Assembly (NCBI GenBank): GCA_963621995.1
Contig: CAVFFZ010000004.1
Span: 19,241 to 83,240 of the forward strand
Reading direction: 5' to 3'
DNA: 64,000 nt
Source of the DNA: UMGS1663 sp963621995
GTDB lineage: Bacteria; Bacillota; Clostridia; TANB77; CAG-508
This document shows, in pieces, positions 37,727 through 47,299 of this stretch (its first letter is position 1; every line of letters starts with the position of its first letter). The notes under the pieces are model-generated. The model saw only the letters and a list, made by a program, of their open reading frames with translations, had not been told where the DNA came from and did not search any database. The position numbers were made by a program, and so were the translations under genes.

Positions 37727-39925
37727 TCATTTTTTTAATCTTAACGCATTTAGTGTTACTGTTAAACTGCTTATTACCATTGCTAAACTTGCCCACATTG
37801 GATTTATTGAAATTCCTATTGGTTTTAGTATTCCTATTGCTATTGGTATCATTAAAATATTATAGAAAAATGCCCAGAATAAATTTTGTTTTATATTTTT
37901 TATTGTTCTTTTGCTTATTTCTATTAATTTTAATATTGAATTTAAGTCATTTTTTGTTAATATTACGTCTGCTGAATCCATTGCTATGTCTGTTCCACTT
38001 TTTACACTTACTCCTATATTTGCTTTTGTTATAGCTAAACTATCATTTATTCCGTCTCCACACATCATTACCATTTTTTTCTCTTGTTGTAAATTTTCTA
38101 TTATTTCAGCTTTTTGAACTGGTAACACGTTTGATATTACTTTTGTAATTCCTAGCTTGCTTGCTATTTTCCCTGCTGTTTGGTTATTATCTCCTGTAAG
38201 CATAATTGTTTGCATATTTTTATTATTTATTTTTTCTATTACTTCTTTTGCATTTTCTCTTAATATATCATTTACCCCAATTAAAGCAATAATTTTCTTA
38301 TTTTTAATTACATAAATTATGCTATTCCCATCTGATGTTAATTTATTTTCATCTTCTATATGTTCATTTTGAATATTATATTTTTCTACAATTTTTCTGT
38401 TTCCTAATATTATTTCGTCATTTTCTATTTTTCCTATAATTCCATATCCTGCAATATTCTCAAATGTTTTTACTTCTATTTTTTCTTGTTTTTTAGTTTC
38501 CATATAGTCTGTAAAAGCTTTTCCTATAGGATGTGTTGATTTTTCTTCTATACTACCAACTATTTGTATTAATTGGTCATTATTTAATTCACTATAATTA
38601 TATATTTCGGAAATCTTTAATTTTCCGTAAGTTAAAGTTCCTGTTTTGTCAAATACTATAGTGTTTGTTTTTGAGGCATTTTCTAATACTTCACTTTTCT
38701 TTACTAATATTCCATTATTTACGCATACTCCCTCGCTTACTACTATTGCAAGTGGTGTTGCTAAACCTAAACTGCATGGGCATGCAACTACTAATATAGT
38801 AACAAATGTGCTTATTGCTACTGATATATTATATCCTAATATTAAATATATTATAAAAGTTATTATTGCTATTAAAATAACTACTGGCACAAAATATCCT
38901 GAAATTTTATCTGCTATTTTTGCTATTGGAGCTTTGGTATTACTTGCTTCTATTACTAATCTTACTATTTCTGATATTGTTGATTCTTTTCCAATTTTTT
39001 CTGCCTTATATTTTATAAACCCATCATAATTTAGACTTCCTGCAATTACTTTTTCTCCTATTTCTCTATTTACTGGCTTGCTTTCCCCTGTTATAAAAGA
39101 TTCATCTAAATGCGCTTTTCCTTCTATTATTTCTCCATCTACTGCTATTTTTTCCCCTGGTTTTGCAATTAAAATATTACCTTTTTTAATTTCATCTAGC
39201 GTTACTTGCTTTGGCTTGCCATCTATTTCAAGAGTTGCCATGCTTGGTGTTATTTCTACTAATTTTTTTATGGCTTCTCTTGTTTTGTCTTTGCTAATTC
39301 CATCTATATATCTTCCTAATTTTATAAAATAAATTATAATTGCTGCAGATTCGAAATATAAATTCATTACAAAATGATTATTCCCATTAAATATTTCGTA
39401 CATTCCATATACACTGTAAGCCAAACTACTTAATACTCCAATTGTAACTAATGTATCCATATTTGGAATTAAATGTATTAAATTTTTAAAGCCATTTTTT
39501 AAAATATCATACCCATACATTAAAAAAGTAATTGTTAATATAAATAATGTTATTGCATAATTTATTGGATTATTATAAGGATTTAATAAATTAATTGTTG
39601 ATAAATTTATCATATGCCCCATTGAAATATACATCAATATAATTGCTAAAATGGTAAATACAATAAATTTTATTTTTTCTGTTTTATTTTTATTTTCTAT
39701 TTTGAATTCCTTAAATATTCCTGTACTTTTAAAGCCTGCCTGTTTTACATATTTTTCAATTTTTTCTTGATTTAATATATTTTCGTCATAATAGATTGTA
39801 GCATTTGCCATTACTAAATTTACTCTAGCCTCTATTATTCCGTTTTGCTTGTTTAAATATTTTTCTAATCCATTTGAACAAGCACTACAAGTCATTCCTT
39901 CTATACCTAAAATAATATTTTTCAT
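37727..39925 (-). CDS. copA: Copper-exporting P-type ATPase
   Basis: P1B-type ATPase exporting Cu(I). One N-terminal heavy-metal domain with GMTCSACSNGLEKYL, eight membrane helices with the CPC motif in VACPCSLGLATPLAI, the TGES loop (ITGESKPV), the phosphorylation site FDKTGTLTYGK, the HP motif STHPIGKAF, and GDGINDSLA. 732 residues, normal. The partner metallochaperone gene lies just upstream. Confidence 0.95.
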   Translation of the reverse strand: MKNIILGIEGMTCSACSNGLEKYLNKQNGIIEARVNLVMANATIYYDENILNQEKIEKYVKQAGFKSTGIFKEFKIENKNKTEKIKFIVFTILAIILMYISMGHMINLSTINLLNPYNNPINYAITLFILTITFLMYGYDILKNGFKNLIHLIPNMDTLVTIGVLSSLAYSVYGMYEIFNGNNHFVMNLYFESAAIIIYFIKLGRYIDGISKDKTREAIKKLVEITPSMATLEIDGKPKQVTLDEIKKGNILIAKPGEKIAVDGEIIEGKAHLDESFITGESKPVNREIGEKVIAGSLNYDGFIKYKAEKIGKESTISEIVRLVIEASNTKAPIAKIADKISGYFVPVVILIAIITFIIYLILGYNISVAISTFVTILVVACPCSLGLATPLAIVVSEGVCVNNGILVKKSEVLENASKTNTIVFDKTGTLTYGKLKISEIYNYSELNNDQLIQIVGSIEEKSTHPIGKAFTDYMETKKQEKIEVKTFENIAGYGIIGKIENDEIILGNRKIVEKYNIQNEHIEDENKLTSDGNSIIYVIKNKKIIALIGVNDILRENAKEVIEKINNKNMQTIMLTGDNNQTAGKIASKLGITKVISNVLPVQKAEIIENLQQEKKMVMMCGDGINDSLAITKANIGVSVKSGTDIAMDSADVILTKNDLNSILKLIEISKRTIKNIKQNLFWAFFYNILMIPIAIGILKPIGISINPMWASLAMVISSLTVTLNALRLKK

Positions 39926-39975
39926 TTTATTATTCCTTCCGCATTTTGTTCTTTGGTATACTTGCTTAAAAATTA

Positions 39976-40182
39976 TTATTCTTTTACTTCAAAACCTAAT
40001 TCGTCAATTCTTTCTTTTATTTCATTTATGTCTGCTTCATCTTCCATTTTTATTATTACTTTATTATTTTCGTGATTTGCTGTTACTTCCTTAACATTTT
40101 TAATTTCTTTCAAAGAGTTTTCCACTCTTTTTTCACAACCTGTGCAAACCATTCCTTCTACATTTAAAATAATTTCTTTCAT
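39976..40182 (-). CDS. copZ: CopZ-like heavy-metal chaperone
   Basis: 68-residue ferredoxin-like metal carrier with the copper-binding MVCTGCEKRV motif (CxxC). It precedes the copper ATPase by 50 bases and would deliver Cu(I) to it. GAGAGTTT-type ribosome binding site before the ATG at 40182. Confidence 0.92.
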   Translation of the reverse strand: MKEIILNVEGMVCTGCEKRVENSLKEIKNVKEVTANHENNKVIIKMEDEADINEIKERIDELGFEVKE

Positions 40183-40355
40183 TTTTAAACTCTCCCTTCT
40201 TTATTTATTAAATTTTTTAAATAAACTTATTAATTTTTCCATTTTTTTTCATATTATATACTCTTTATGGTATTTTGTAAATATAGGGGTATACTTTCAA
40301 CTTTTGCTATAAATTCCGAATAATTTTAACTTGACTGAGCAATTCCTTTATTTTA

Positions 40356-40384
40356 TTGACTTTTTGGCATTTTTAATATATAAT
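40356..40384 (+). promoter_or_regulatory. Promoter of the AAA+/M41 gene
   Basis: TTGACT (40356-40361), 17-base spacer, TATAAT (40379-40384), about 38 bases ahead of the start codon; a strong AAAGGAGGCG ribosome binding site follows. Confidence 0.8.
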
Positions 40385-40422
40385 ATAAATATATTTTGTT
40401 TTAATTTAAAGGAGGCGATTTT

Positions 40423-42363
40423 ATGAAGTTAAACATTACATCTCAAAAACTGATAAACGAAATGAAACGGATAATGCAAGAACAGGCAAGAACTAGTTGC
40501 AATGTGCAAACATTAATTAATTCTCTGTTTGACATTCGTGATACTGAAAATGATTTTGCGAATTTATTTTACATTTATTTTGAAAGAAAATTAAAAATTA
40601 AAATTGATGTTATAGATTCTGCAATTCTTCAACTCAATAATGAAACAGAAATTGGCGTAACTAGTACAAAGTTTGTGTTTGAGACTTGCGAAGGTAATAC
40701 CATAGATATTGAAATTGACGAAGAACTTGAAAAAGTCATTTATTCTGTAAATAATATTCTTATAGAAAATGAAAAAAAATACGTCATCCCAGATTATTTT
40801 GTGGTAGCACTTTTTGAATCAGAATCTCAAACAATGCGTAGGTTTTTGAAGAAAATTAATGCTAATTATATGGAGGCAAAAGCATTCTTCAAAAGAGAAA
40901 AAATTTTTGGTTATGAAATTGTACCATATGAACTTAGTTCTTTTGTATGGTACAGGAACCCCGATTACAAAGGAATAGATTGTGATATTGTAGGGAGGGA
41001 AGAAGAAATCAAAGCAATTTATCGTATCATGTTAAAATCCAGCAAGCGGAATGTTATTATCTATGGCGACGCAGGTGTAGGTAAAACTGCTGTTGGAGAA
41101 AAGTTTATTTATGAAATAGCAAATGGATTGTGTCCCTTGAGATTTGCTAATTTCAAAGTTCTTGAGATGAGTGTAAGACACTTCATACTCAATTGCGAAA
41201 ATTCAAGACAAGCTAATGAAAAGATGAATTCACTTTTGGATTTTTTAAGTAAGCAAAAAGATGATATTGTTTTGCTTATTGATGAAATTCAGACAATACT
41301 TGGTAAAGGTGGATTTTTTGATTCAAAAAAACTTGACTTGTCAGCAACTTTAAAACCAATTCTGGCACGAAGCGATTTAAGAATTATTGGAATAACAACA
41401 TCAATTGATTATTACAATAATTTTTTGTCAGATGAAACACTTTCCAGAAGATTTGAAGGAGTAGAAATCAAAGTTCCCAAATATAGTGAAATCTTTGACC
41501 TAATTATTCCAAGAGTAAAAAGAATAGAAGCCAAAAAAGGAATATCAATTTCCAATGAAGCTATTAATCAATGTATTTGGTATGCCGCGTGTTTTGAATA
41601 CAATAAGTCAAACCCAGATAAGAGTATTGATGTTGTTGATAGAGCAATGGCAAATGCTGAATTGGAAGGCAGAAATTATGTTATGAAAGATGACATTGTA
41701 AATGTTTTCAGAATTTCATTTGAAAAATGGAATAATATGGATGAAAATGTTAGACTTTCAACAGCATATCATGAAGCTGGGCATTATGTTATATCACGAA
41801 TCATTAGCCGTAAAGTATATGAGGTCCTTGCAGTATCAATATATCCAACAGATGAGTACAACGGTGTTAATGTATTCGAGTATAATGATGAAGCTACCCC
41901 TATAACAAACAGAAAATTCTTTTTGGATAATATGGCTGCCGATTTAGGAGGAAGAGCAGCAGAAGAGCTTGTGTTTAATGATGTCACTAGCGCAGCAACC
42001 ATTGATTTGTTTAATGCAACAGAAATTGCCAAGACTATGACTATGGAATATGGCTTTTGTGGAAAAATTGGCAAGAATAGGTACTATGCTGATTCAGACA
42101 TGAAAATCGGTAGTGGTGAAAATGCAGATAAAATAAGCGAAGAAATAAATAATATAATAGATGAAGCTTATGAGCTAGCTAAGGAATATCTGGTAAACAA
42201 CAGAGATTACCTTGACGCGATTGCAAATGCATTGGTAACACATAAGATTCTTATGAAAGAAGAACTAGACCTAATATGGGAACATGTTTCTAAAAAAAGA
42301 AGTGCATATAAGAAAGGTAAAAAAGTTGTGAAACGCATAAAAATAATGAAAATATTTAAATAA
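40423..42363 (+). CDS. Soluble Clp-type AAA+ ATPase fused to an FtsH-type (M41) zinc peptidase
   Basis: A 646-residue ATP-dependent protease of unusual build. The N-terminal 185 residues are helical and Clp-N-like with no membrane helices. A ClpA/B D1-type AAA+ module follows: DIVGREEEIKAIYRIM, Walker A GDAGVGKTAV (from residue 215), Walker B VLLIDEIQTIL (about 283). Then an M41 peptidase domain: TAYHEAGHYV (HEAGH at 449-453) and GGRAAEELVFNDVTSAATIDL. FtsH itself has membrane helices and its own AAA module; this one joins a Clp ATPase to the FtsH peptidase. Base and codon use differ from neighbours, including two CGG codons read as Arg (40468, 41047), suggesting recent transfer. Confidence 0.85.
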   Translation: MKLNITSQKLINEMKRIMQEQARTSCNVQTLINSLFDIRDTENDFANLFYIYFERKLKIKIDVIDSAILQLNNETEIGVTSTKFVFETCEGNTIDIEIDEELEKVIYSVNNILIENEKKYVIPDYFVVALFESESQTMRRFLKKINANYMEAKAFFKREKIFGYEIVPYELSSFVWYRNPDYKGIDCDIVGREEEIKAIYRIMLKSSKRNVIIYGDAGVGKTAVGEKFIYEIANGLCPLRFANFKVLEMSVRHFILNCENSRQANEKMNSLLDFLSKQKDDIVLLIDEIQTILGKGGFFDSKKLDLSATLKPILARSDLRIIGITTSIDYYNNFLSDETLSRRFEGVEIKVPKYSEIFDLIIPRVKRIEAKKGISISNEAINQCIWYAACFEYNKSNPDKSIDVVDRAMANAELEGRNYVMKDDIVNVFRISFEKWNNMDENVRLSTAYHEAGHYVISRIISRKVYEVLAVSIYPTDEYNGVNVFEYNDEATPITNRKFFLDNMAADLGGRAAEELVFNDVTSAATIDLFNATEIAKTMTMEYGFCGKIGKNRYYADSDMKIGSGENADKISEEINNIIDEAYELAKEYLVNNRDYLDAIANALVTHKILMKEELDLIWEHVSKKRSAYKKGKKVVKRIKIMKIFK

Positions 42364-42389
42364 ATTTTTCATTTATATCGTCAAAAATA

Positions 42390-42424
42390 AAAAGGATCAA
42401 ACTACAATAGTTTGGTCCTTTTTC
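42390..42424 (+). terminator. Terminator after the AAA+/M41 gene
   Basis: GGATCAAACTA / TAGTTTGGTCC with A- and T-runs on either side. Confidence 0.85.
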
Positions 42425-42614
42425 TCTATTAATTTCTGTAATTTTCACTTTTACGCAATATATGTATGAAAAATTGAAATTTAAGAAAATTATATTTATA
42501 AGCATTGCAATGCTTATGTAAATTATGGTATAATAATAGAGTGTAAAGCAAACTTATATGAAACTTTAACAGTATGTTTAAAAATAAATATATATCATTT
42601 AAGGAAGGATAATT

Positions 42615-42905
42615 ATGGACGAATTTATTGTTATTAAAGTAATGAATAAGGCTACTTTGAGAGTATTGAAAAACCAAAATAAAGATTATTCAAAAAATGA
42701 AAAAATCTGTAGTCTTTTAGAGGATGAATCTTTTTTTTATAAAGTAACAAAAGAAGCTTCATTAGCGGTATTAAATCAAGTTGGAGTGAATACAGAAATG
42801 CTTGATATAACATACAAAAAATTAGTAAATAAAATAAATTTTGATAAATTAGTTAATCAAGGTAAAATTGATATAAATGATGAAAATTTAGTTGTTAAAT
42901 TTTAA
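42615..42905 (+). CDS. Unknown 96-residue protein
   Basis: Small helical protein starting MDEFIVIKVMNKATLRVLKN, preceded by AAGGAAGG. No membrane helix, cysteine or recognised motif. It is followed after 23 bases by the first cysteine-hydrolase-like gene, on the same strand, so they probably share an mRNA. A candidate -10 TATAAT lies at about 42528. Confidence 0.65.
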   Translation: MDEFIVIKVMNKATLRVLKNQNKDYSKNEKICSLLEDESFFYKVTKEASLAVLNQVGVNTEMLDITYKKLVNKINFDKLVNQGKIDINDENLVVKF

Positions 42906-42928
42906 TTAAAGGAGAAATATTTTTCAAA

Positions 42929-43945
42929 ATGAGTAACGAATATATAAAAAAATTTTATGAAGAAGCTTGTACGAATTTAGATGGTGAATATAAAATTGTA
43001 GTAGAAGCCGATAGAGACATTGAGGAAGAATGGATTGAGCATGATGTTATAGATTGGCAAATAGAAGATTGTATGAAAAGTTTAGTGGAAGAGCTTTCCA
43101 AAAATACATTATTAACTTTTGAAGAAAAAGTTTTAAAATTATACGAATTTATATGTTTACATTATGTATATGATGTAAATGTATTATATTTTTTTAGAAC
43201 AGATACAACAGATCCAGAAAATATTAAACATATTGCATGTGATTGGTATGGACGTATTATAAAACAAGATTGGTATTTAAAAAGACAAAATCATAATAGA
43301 AGAATATGTTATGAGTTCTCTAGATTTTATGCTAAAGCAATTAATACTTTGATTGACAATAAAAACGATTTAGAAGCAGTTATATTAGGAGATAGAGAAA
43401 ATAATCATTATGTTGTCGGACTAACAGGAAAAGATTATAGTATTATATTAGATCAAGATGATTTTAATCAAATAAAAGATTTAACAAGAGTTAAATTAGG
43501 TTTAACAATCAAAGGTATACATATATTTAGAGATGATTCAGGAAAATTTACAAAAATACTTGAAAATTATAATAATAATAAATTAGATGAAGTAAAAGAA
43601 ATTTCTGATGCGAGAAAAAAATACTTAGAAAATAATGATATTATTGCATACATAAATGTAATTATTGATGTAATGAGAAAAAACAACATTGATGCTCAAG
43701 GTTGTTTTGAATATGTTAGAATTACAATAGAAAAATTAGGAATGGATTTTCAAAAAATCTGGAAAGAAGATATTTCTGCAGATGAAAAAAGATATGAAAG
43801 ATGTTTATACTTTAATGTAGATGATAAAAATTATTTATTAGATAGTATTGAAAAAAAATTGAAAGAAGTAACTGAGGCAGATTTAAGAGGTAGTGAATTT
43901 GTTTTTAGTCCAGAAGAAAACGAATATAAATATTATGGTGGTTAA
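42929..43945 (+). CDS. Cysteine-hydrolase-like (transglutaminase-like) protein, copy 1
   Basis: 338 residues. A central segment shows a papain/transglutaminase-like triad order: Cys in RRICYEFSRFYAKAI, His in NNHYVVGLTG and Asp in IILDQDDFNQIKDLTR. The tandem paralogue (43961-45097) keeps exactly these three segments, which supports their being functional. The N-terminal part has the helical repeat LTFEEKVLKLYEFICLHYVYD, also shared. No signal peptide. The family is unknown to me; it may be a cytosolic protease, amidase or cross-linking enzyme. Confidence 0.65.
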   Translation: MSNEYIKKFYEEACTNLDGEYKIVVEADRDIEEEWIEHDVIDWQIEDCMKSLVEELSKNTLLTFEEKVLKLYEFICLHYVYDVNVLYFFRTDTTDPENIKHIACDWYGRIIKQDWYLKRQNHNRRICYEFSRFYAKAINTLIDNKNDLEAVILGDRENNHYVVGLTGKDYSIILDQDDFNQIKDLTRVKLGLTIKGIHIFRDDSGKFTKILENYNNNKLDEVKEISDARKKYLENNDIIAYINVIIDVMRKNNIDAQGCFEYVRITIEKLGMDFQKIWKEDISADEKRYERCLYFNVDDKNYLLDSIEKKLKEVTEADLRGSEFVFSPEENEYKYYGG

Positions 43946-43960
43946 AAGGAGATATATTAT

Positions 43961-45097
43961 ATGAATCTAACAAAAATCAGTCAATTAAGTAATTTAATTA
44001 GTAGAGATTTAAAAAGAAAGGTTACAATAATGCTTGATCCTTCTGAAAATTATCGTATGGTTGGTAATTCAAATGAAGTTTTGTTAAGCACTGATCCAGT
44101 TGAATGGGAAATTCCTTTAAAATATGTTAAAAAGATTGATGAGTTATGTAGTAACCCTGAGTTAAGCACTGAAGAAAAAATAGTAAGAATATATGAGGAT
44201 TTATGTGAAGATTATACATATGATGATAATGTTTTATCATATATTACTAAAAATGATGATGATACATTTTCTTTAACAGACTATTATGGTAGAAACACAA
44301 GTAAAGAATGGAGAAAAGAACGAAATAAACACAATAAAAGAAATTGTTTTGAAATGTCTAGAATTCTTGCAAAATCTGTTAAAAAAATAACAAATAACGA
44401 TGAAAAACCTTATGATTATAATGTATGTGTTATTTGGGATGAGGCGGTTACTCATTATTTAGTTGGACTAACTGGTAGTGATTATTTTGCAACACTTGAT
44501 TTGGATGATTTTAATCAAATAAAGGATTTAACAAGGCAAAAAGCAAATCTTACCTTAGAAGGAATAAAAATATATGAAGACCCTAATAATCGTTTAACTA
44601 ATGTAGTTAATGAACATAATTGTGGTAGAAAATCAAGTGCATTAGATGCAATAGAATGTAGAATAGATCAAAAAGAAAATATAGAGCCTAATTATAAATC
44701 ATTAATTGAATATAATGATCTTGAATTTATAAAAGAAACAATAGATATTTTAAAGAATGAACTGAAAATTGACTCACAAGGTATTTATGAATATATAAAA
44801 GAAATTGTAGATACAAAATTTGGACCAAGAACTAGAAAAAAAGTTTGGACAGAAGTACCAAGCAAACCAGGTATTGGTAAAATATATACTCGTGGACTTG
44901 TACTACAAATATATGGTAAATCTTATTTAATAGATGTTACAAGTAAAACATCAGATGATATGATGCGTCAGGTTACAAAAGAGGAGCTGAATTCTCCAAA
45001 CGGACCAATTCCATATAATAAATTGCAACGTAATTGGGATACAGATCCTTTTGATGGTCGTGCTGGTAAAGAATATTATGATGAAGAGGAGAGATAA
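43961..45097 (+). CDS. Cysteine-hydrolase-like (transglutaminase-like) protein, copy 2
   Basis: 378 residues, a diverged tandem duplicate of the preceding gene. Shared anchors: LSTEEKIVRIYEDLCEDYTYD, NCFEMSRILAKSV (Cys), THYLVGLTGSDY (His), LDLDDFNQIKDLTR (Asp) and a second helical domain with NELKIDSQGIYEYIKEIVD. It starts 15 bases after copy 1. Its C-terminal tail differs. The pair may have split roles, or one may inhibit or activate the other. Confidence 0.65.
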   Translation: MNLTKISQLSNLISRDLKRKVTIMLDPSENYRMVGNSNEVLLSTDPVEWEIPLKYVKKIDELCSNPELSTEEKIVRIYEDLCEDYTYDDNVLSYITKNDDDTFSLTDYYGRNTSKEWRKERNKHNKRNCFEMSRILAKSVKKITNNDEKPYDYNVCVIWDEAVTHYLVGLTGSDYFATLDLDDFNQIKDLTRQKANLTLEGIKIYEDPNNRLTNVVNEHNCGRKSSALDAIECRIDQKENIEPNYKSLIEYNDLEFIKETIDILKNELKIDSQGIYEYIKEIVDTKFGPRTRKKVWTEVPSKPGIGKIYTRGLVLQIYGKSYLIDVTSKTSDDMMRQVTKEELNSPNGPIPYNKLQRNWDTDPFDGRAGKEYYDEEER

Positions 45098-45102
45098 TAA
45101 AA

Positions 45103-45717
45103 ATGAAAAAAAAAGTTATTGTGGTTATTGCTACAGAATCAAAAGATAAAATATCAGGAATCCAAGAAGCTTTTAATGAATTCTTTCCAGATAAGGATTA
45201 TGGTGTAAAATATTATTATGGTAAAACACAATCTGACGTTTCTGATCAACCATTTGGTGATGAAACATATTTGGGGGCTTATAATAGAATTAATAATATT
45301 AAGGCTAAATACGATTCAATATTAAAAGATAAAGACGCTGATTATTATGTTAGCTGTGAAGCAGGTATAGATGACACAAATAAAGCAATGGTAGCTGGTA
45401 AATTAGAAACAATGTATGCTAGTGAACAAATTTCTTGTATATTAAATACTCAAACAGGTGAATATTCTTATGGCAAAAGTAGTTCGTGGATGATTCCTGC
45501 TGAAGATATAAAAAAAATTAAAGAATCTGATTTAGATCAATATTTAAGAGGTTTAGAGTACACAGGATTACATGATGTGGGAAATGGCAATTATATTTCC
45601 AGAAGTATAGCTGTAAAACAATCTATGGAATCAGCAATAGCAACAAGTTTGTTTTTAGAAAGAAAACAAAAAATAGAAGAACGTAAAAATGCAAATGACA
45701 TTGATGAAAAGCAATAA
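45103..45717 (+). CDS. DUF84/YjjX-like non-canonical purine NTP phosphatase
   Basis: Predicted inosine/xanthosine triphosphatase. The family signature SDVSDQPFGDETYLGAYNRI is present at residues 44-63, followed by ADYYVSCEAGIDDTNKAMV. 204 residues, with a charged C-terminal extension. It is five bases after the second cysteine-hydrolase gene, so the three form an operon. House-cleaning NTPases in accessory operons can be nucleotide-sensing or defence parts, but that is a guess here. Confidence 0.75.
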   Translation: MKKKVIVVIATESKDKISGIQEAFNEFFPDKDYGVKYYYGKTQSDVSDQPFGDETYLGAYNRINNIKAKYDSILKDKDADYYVSCEAGIDDTNKAMVAGKLETMYASEQISCILNTQTGEYSYGKSSSWMIPAEDIKKIKESDLDQYLRGLEYTGLHDVGNGNYISRSIAVKQSMESAIATSLFLERKQKIEERKNANDIDEKQ

Positions 45718-45739
45718 TTTTTAATGTTTGAACATGTTA

Positions 45740-45925
45740 TATATAATAATAAGTGATTTTTATTATCAATTTTATGTTGTAATGCACCTTGAATGATTTG
45801 ATAAATTATATTATTCATATTCAATGTTCTTTGACCTGTATTTGTTTTTGTAGTATTTCCTATAATTGCTTTGCCATTATTATCTTTTGTTTGAGTTCTT
45901 CTAATATAGATTTTTATGTTTTCTT
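45740..45925 (-). pseudogene. E1 integrase remnant
   Basis: Minus-strand piece matching the E2 integrase coding region around 47830-47990 (RRTQTKDNNGKAIIGNTTK in one frame), then jumping without a gap to the sequence found upstream of the E2 integrase (48927 onward). About 0.9 kb of integrase N-terminus has been lost through the shared GTTTTCT. The C-terminal active-site end is also missing, so element E1 is dead. Confidence 0.8.
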
Positions 45926-45955
45926 GTGATTCATATTAAAAATAGTAATTTTTTG

Positions 45956-45983
45956 TTGAAAAAATAAAAATTTGTAATATAAT
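45956..45983 (+). promoter_or_regulatory. Promoter of the DUF2798 gene
   Basis: TTGAAA (45956-45961), 16-base spacer, TATAAT (45978-45983). Confidence 0.7.
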
Positions 45984-45996
45984 AATATAGACATTA

Positions 45997-46057
45997 AATG
46001 CTGTCTAGTCTTTGTCTGCGACTAGATGGTATTTTTTCGTTTTTAAGAGAAAATACC
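45997..46057 (+). promoter_or_regulatory. Attenuator-like leader of the DUF2798 gene
   Basis: Fourteen-pair stem AATGCTGTCTAGTC / GACTAGATGGTATT (45997-46010, 46020-46033; three G-T pairs) followed by six T, starting a few bases after the predicted transcription start. The 3' arm (GGTATTTT, 46028-46035) can instead pair with AAAATACC (46050-46057). These are mutually exclusive terminator and antiterminator folds. The trigger is unknown. Confidence 0.6.
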
Positions 46058-46088
46058 AACAACTTTTTAATGAAAGGAGGAGGTATAG

Positions 46089-46565
46089 ATGCCTAAAACA
46101 AAGTTTCAAAACCTTATATTTACCTTAATGACTGCTGTTTTAATGGCTTATTGTATGATTGCTTATAGTGTAGCAATAAATTCATCAGCTGGATTAATAA
46201 ATCAAACATTTTTAATAGCATTAAAGGAATTTCCAATAGAAGGAATTATTGTATTTTTATTAGCATATTTTGTTGCGAGTCCAATTGCTAAAAAACTAGC
46301 TTTTAGAATAGTAAATCCTAAAGAAGATAATAAAATGTTTATCATTTTATCAATTCAAACATTTACTGTTTTAACAATGGTAGGGTTAATGAGTATATAT
46401 GCCTTATTTGCACAACATTTAATAAATAGTAATATTGTGTGTAATTATATAGTTTTGTATTGTAAAAACTTTATAATGGCTTTCCCTTTGCAAATATTTT
46501 TTGTTGGACCGTTAGTAAGAAATATTTTTAGAATTATATTTAAGAAACAATTACAATCATTATAA
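46089..46565 (+). CDS. DUF2798-type four-helix membrane protein
   Basis: 158 residues starting MPKTKFQNLIFTLMTAVLMA, with four membrane helices, a conserved short inter-helix loop (SAGLINQTFLIALKEFPIEG) and a basic end. It matches DUF2798, a small integral membrane family of unknown function. AAAGGAGGAGG ribosome binding site. It is the only intact cargo gene of E1. Confidence 0.82.
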   Translation: MPKTKFQNLIFTLMTAVLMAYCMIAYSVAINSSAGLINQTFLIALKEFPIEGIIVFLLAYFVASPIAKKLAFRIVNPKEDNKMFIILSIQTFTVLTMVGLMSIYALFAQHLINSNIVCNYIVLYCKNFIMAFPLQIFFVGPLVRNIFRIIFKKQLQSL

Positions 46566-47062
46566 CAACAACTTACAATTTTTATTTGTATCTGATTTTC
46601 TAACCTCTGGACAATTGAAAAACGGACTTCCAGAAGTTTGATTTTCAGACTTCACATTTATAAATTCTTCTCTTATTTCTGATATAGTTTTTCCTACATA
46701 AATTCTATTAGGTTTATTATTTCCTTGTCTTTTTTCTCTAATTAAATTAGCTTTATTTAGTTGTTCAAAGGCAGAACTAATAGCAGACTTACCAACATGT
46801 AATTTTGTTTCTAAATCCATTCTCGTAAAAATCACATACATATTTTCTTCTTCATCATAGTAATTTTTTTTCCTTTAGGAATATTATTTGCCAATTCATT
46901 ATTATAGGTAAGTGATAATCTATCACATAATAGAGAATATAGTAGAATTGCTGTAGGAGATAAATCTTTATAAATCTCATTATTGCAAAGTTCTTTGTTT
47001 ACTCGAAAAAATTCAACTTTTCGATAATCTTCTTTAATTTTATGTGGTACAAAAGTTAACAT
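46560..47062 (-). pseudogene. RepA_N replication initiator of E1, broken at an A-run
   Basis: The RepA_N winged-helix sequence starts FRVNKELCNNEIYKDLSPTA and LLYSLLCDRLSLTYN, breaks at eight A (46864-46871) and resumes as MYVIFTRMDLETKLHVGKS and REKRQGNNKPNRIYVGKT. Compared with E2 and E3 one base is missing in the A-run, and the C-terminal half is also short. A -1 slip on A-AAA-AAA would restore the frame, but decay is the simpler view. Confidence 0.82.
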
Positions 47063-47299
47063 TGAAATTTCTCCTAAACCAGATGGGATAAGAGATTGCT
47101 ATTCTTGAAATTTTCTTGAAATTTTTTTGAGATAAAAAATAATTCTTGAAATTTATTTTTGAAATTTTTTCGGTATTTTCAAGAATTTTATAGAATTGGA
47201 TAAAATTAAAGACACATGCTATAATCTTACAGACATGTGCCTTTACATATTTTAGACTTTTTTAGAATTTTCTGAGATTCTTTGAAAAATCTCTTTAAT
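47063..47299. promoter_or_regulatory. E1 repA upstream region with repeats and hairpin
   Basis: Three TTCTTGAAAT direct repeats (47102, 47113, 47143), then a CACATG/CATGTG hairpin (47209-47243), then att. The same order occurs in E2 and E3. The repeats are probable RepA-binding iterons or operator sites. Confidence 0.6.

Noticed and set aside
46560..47062. E1 repA break counted as a sixth CGG site
   Set aside because: The break is at an eight-A run with no CGG; it is a different type of change.
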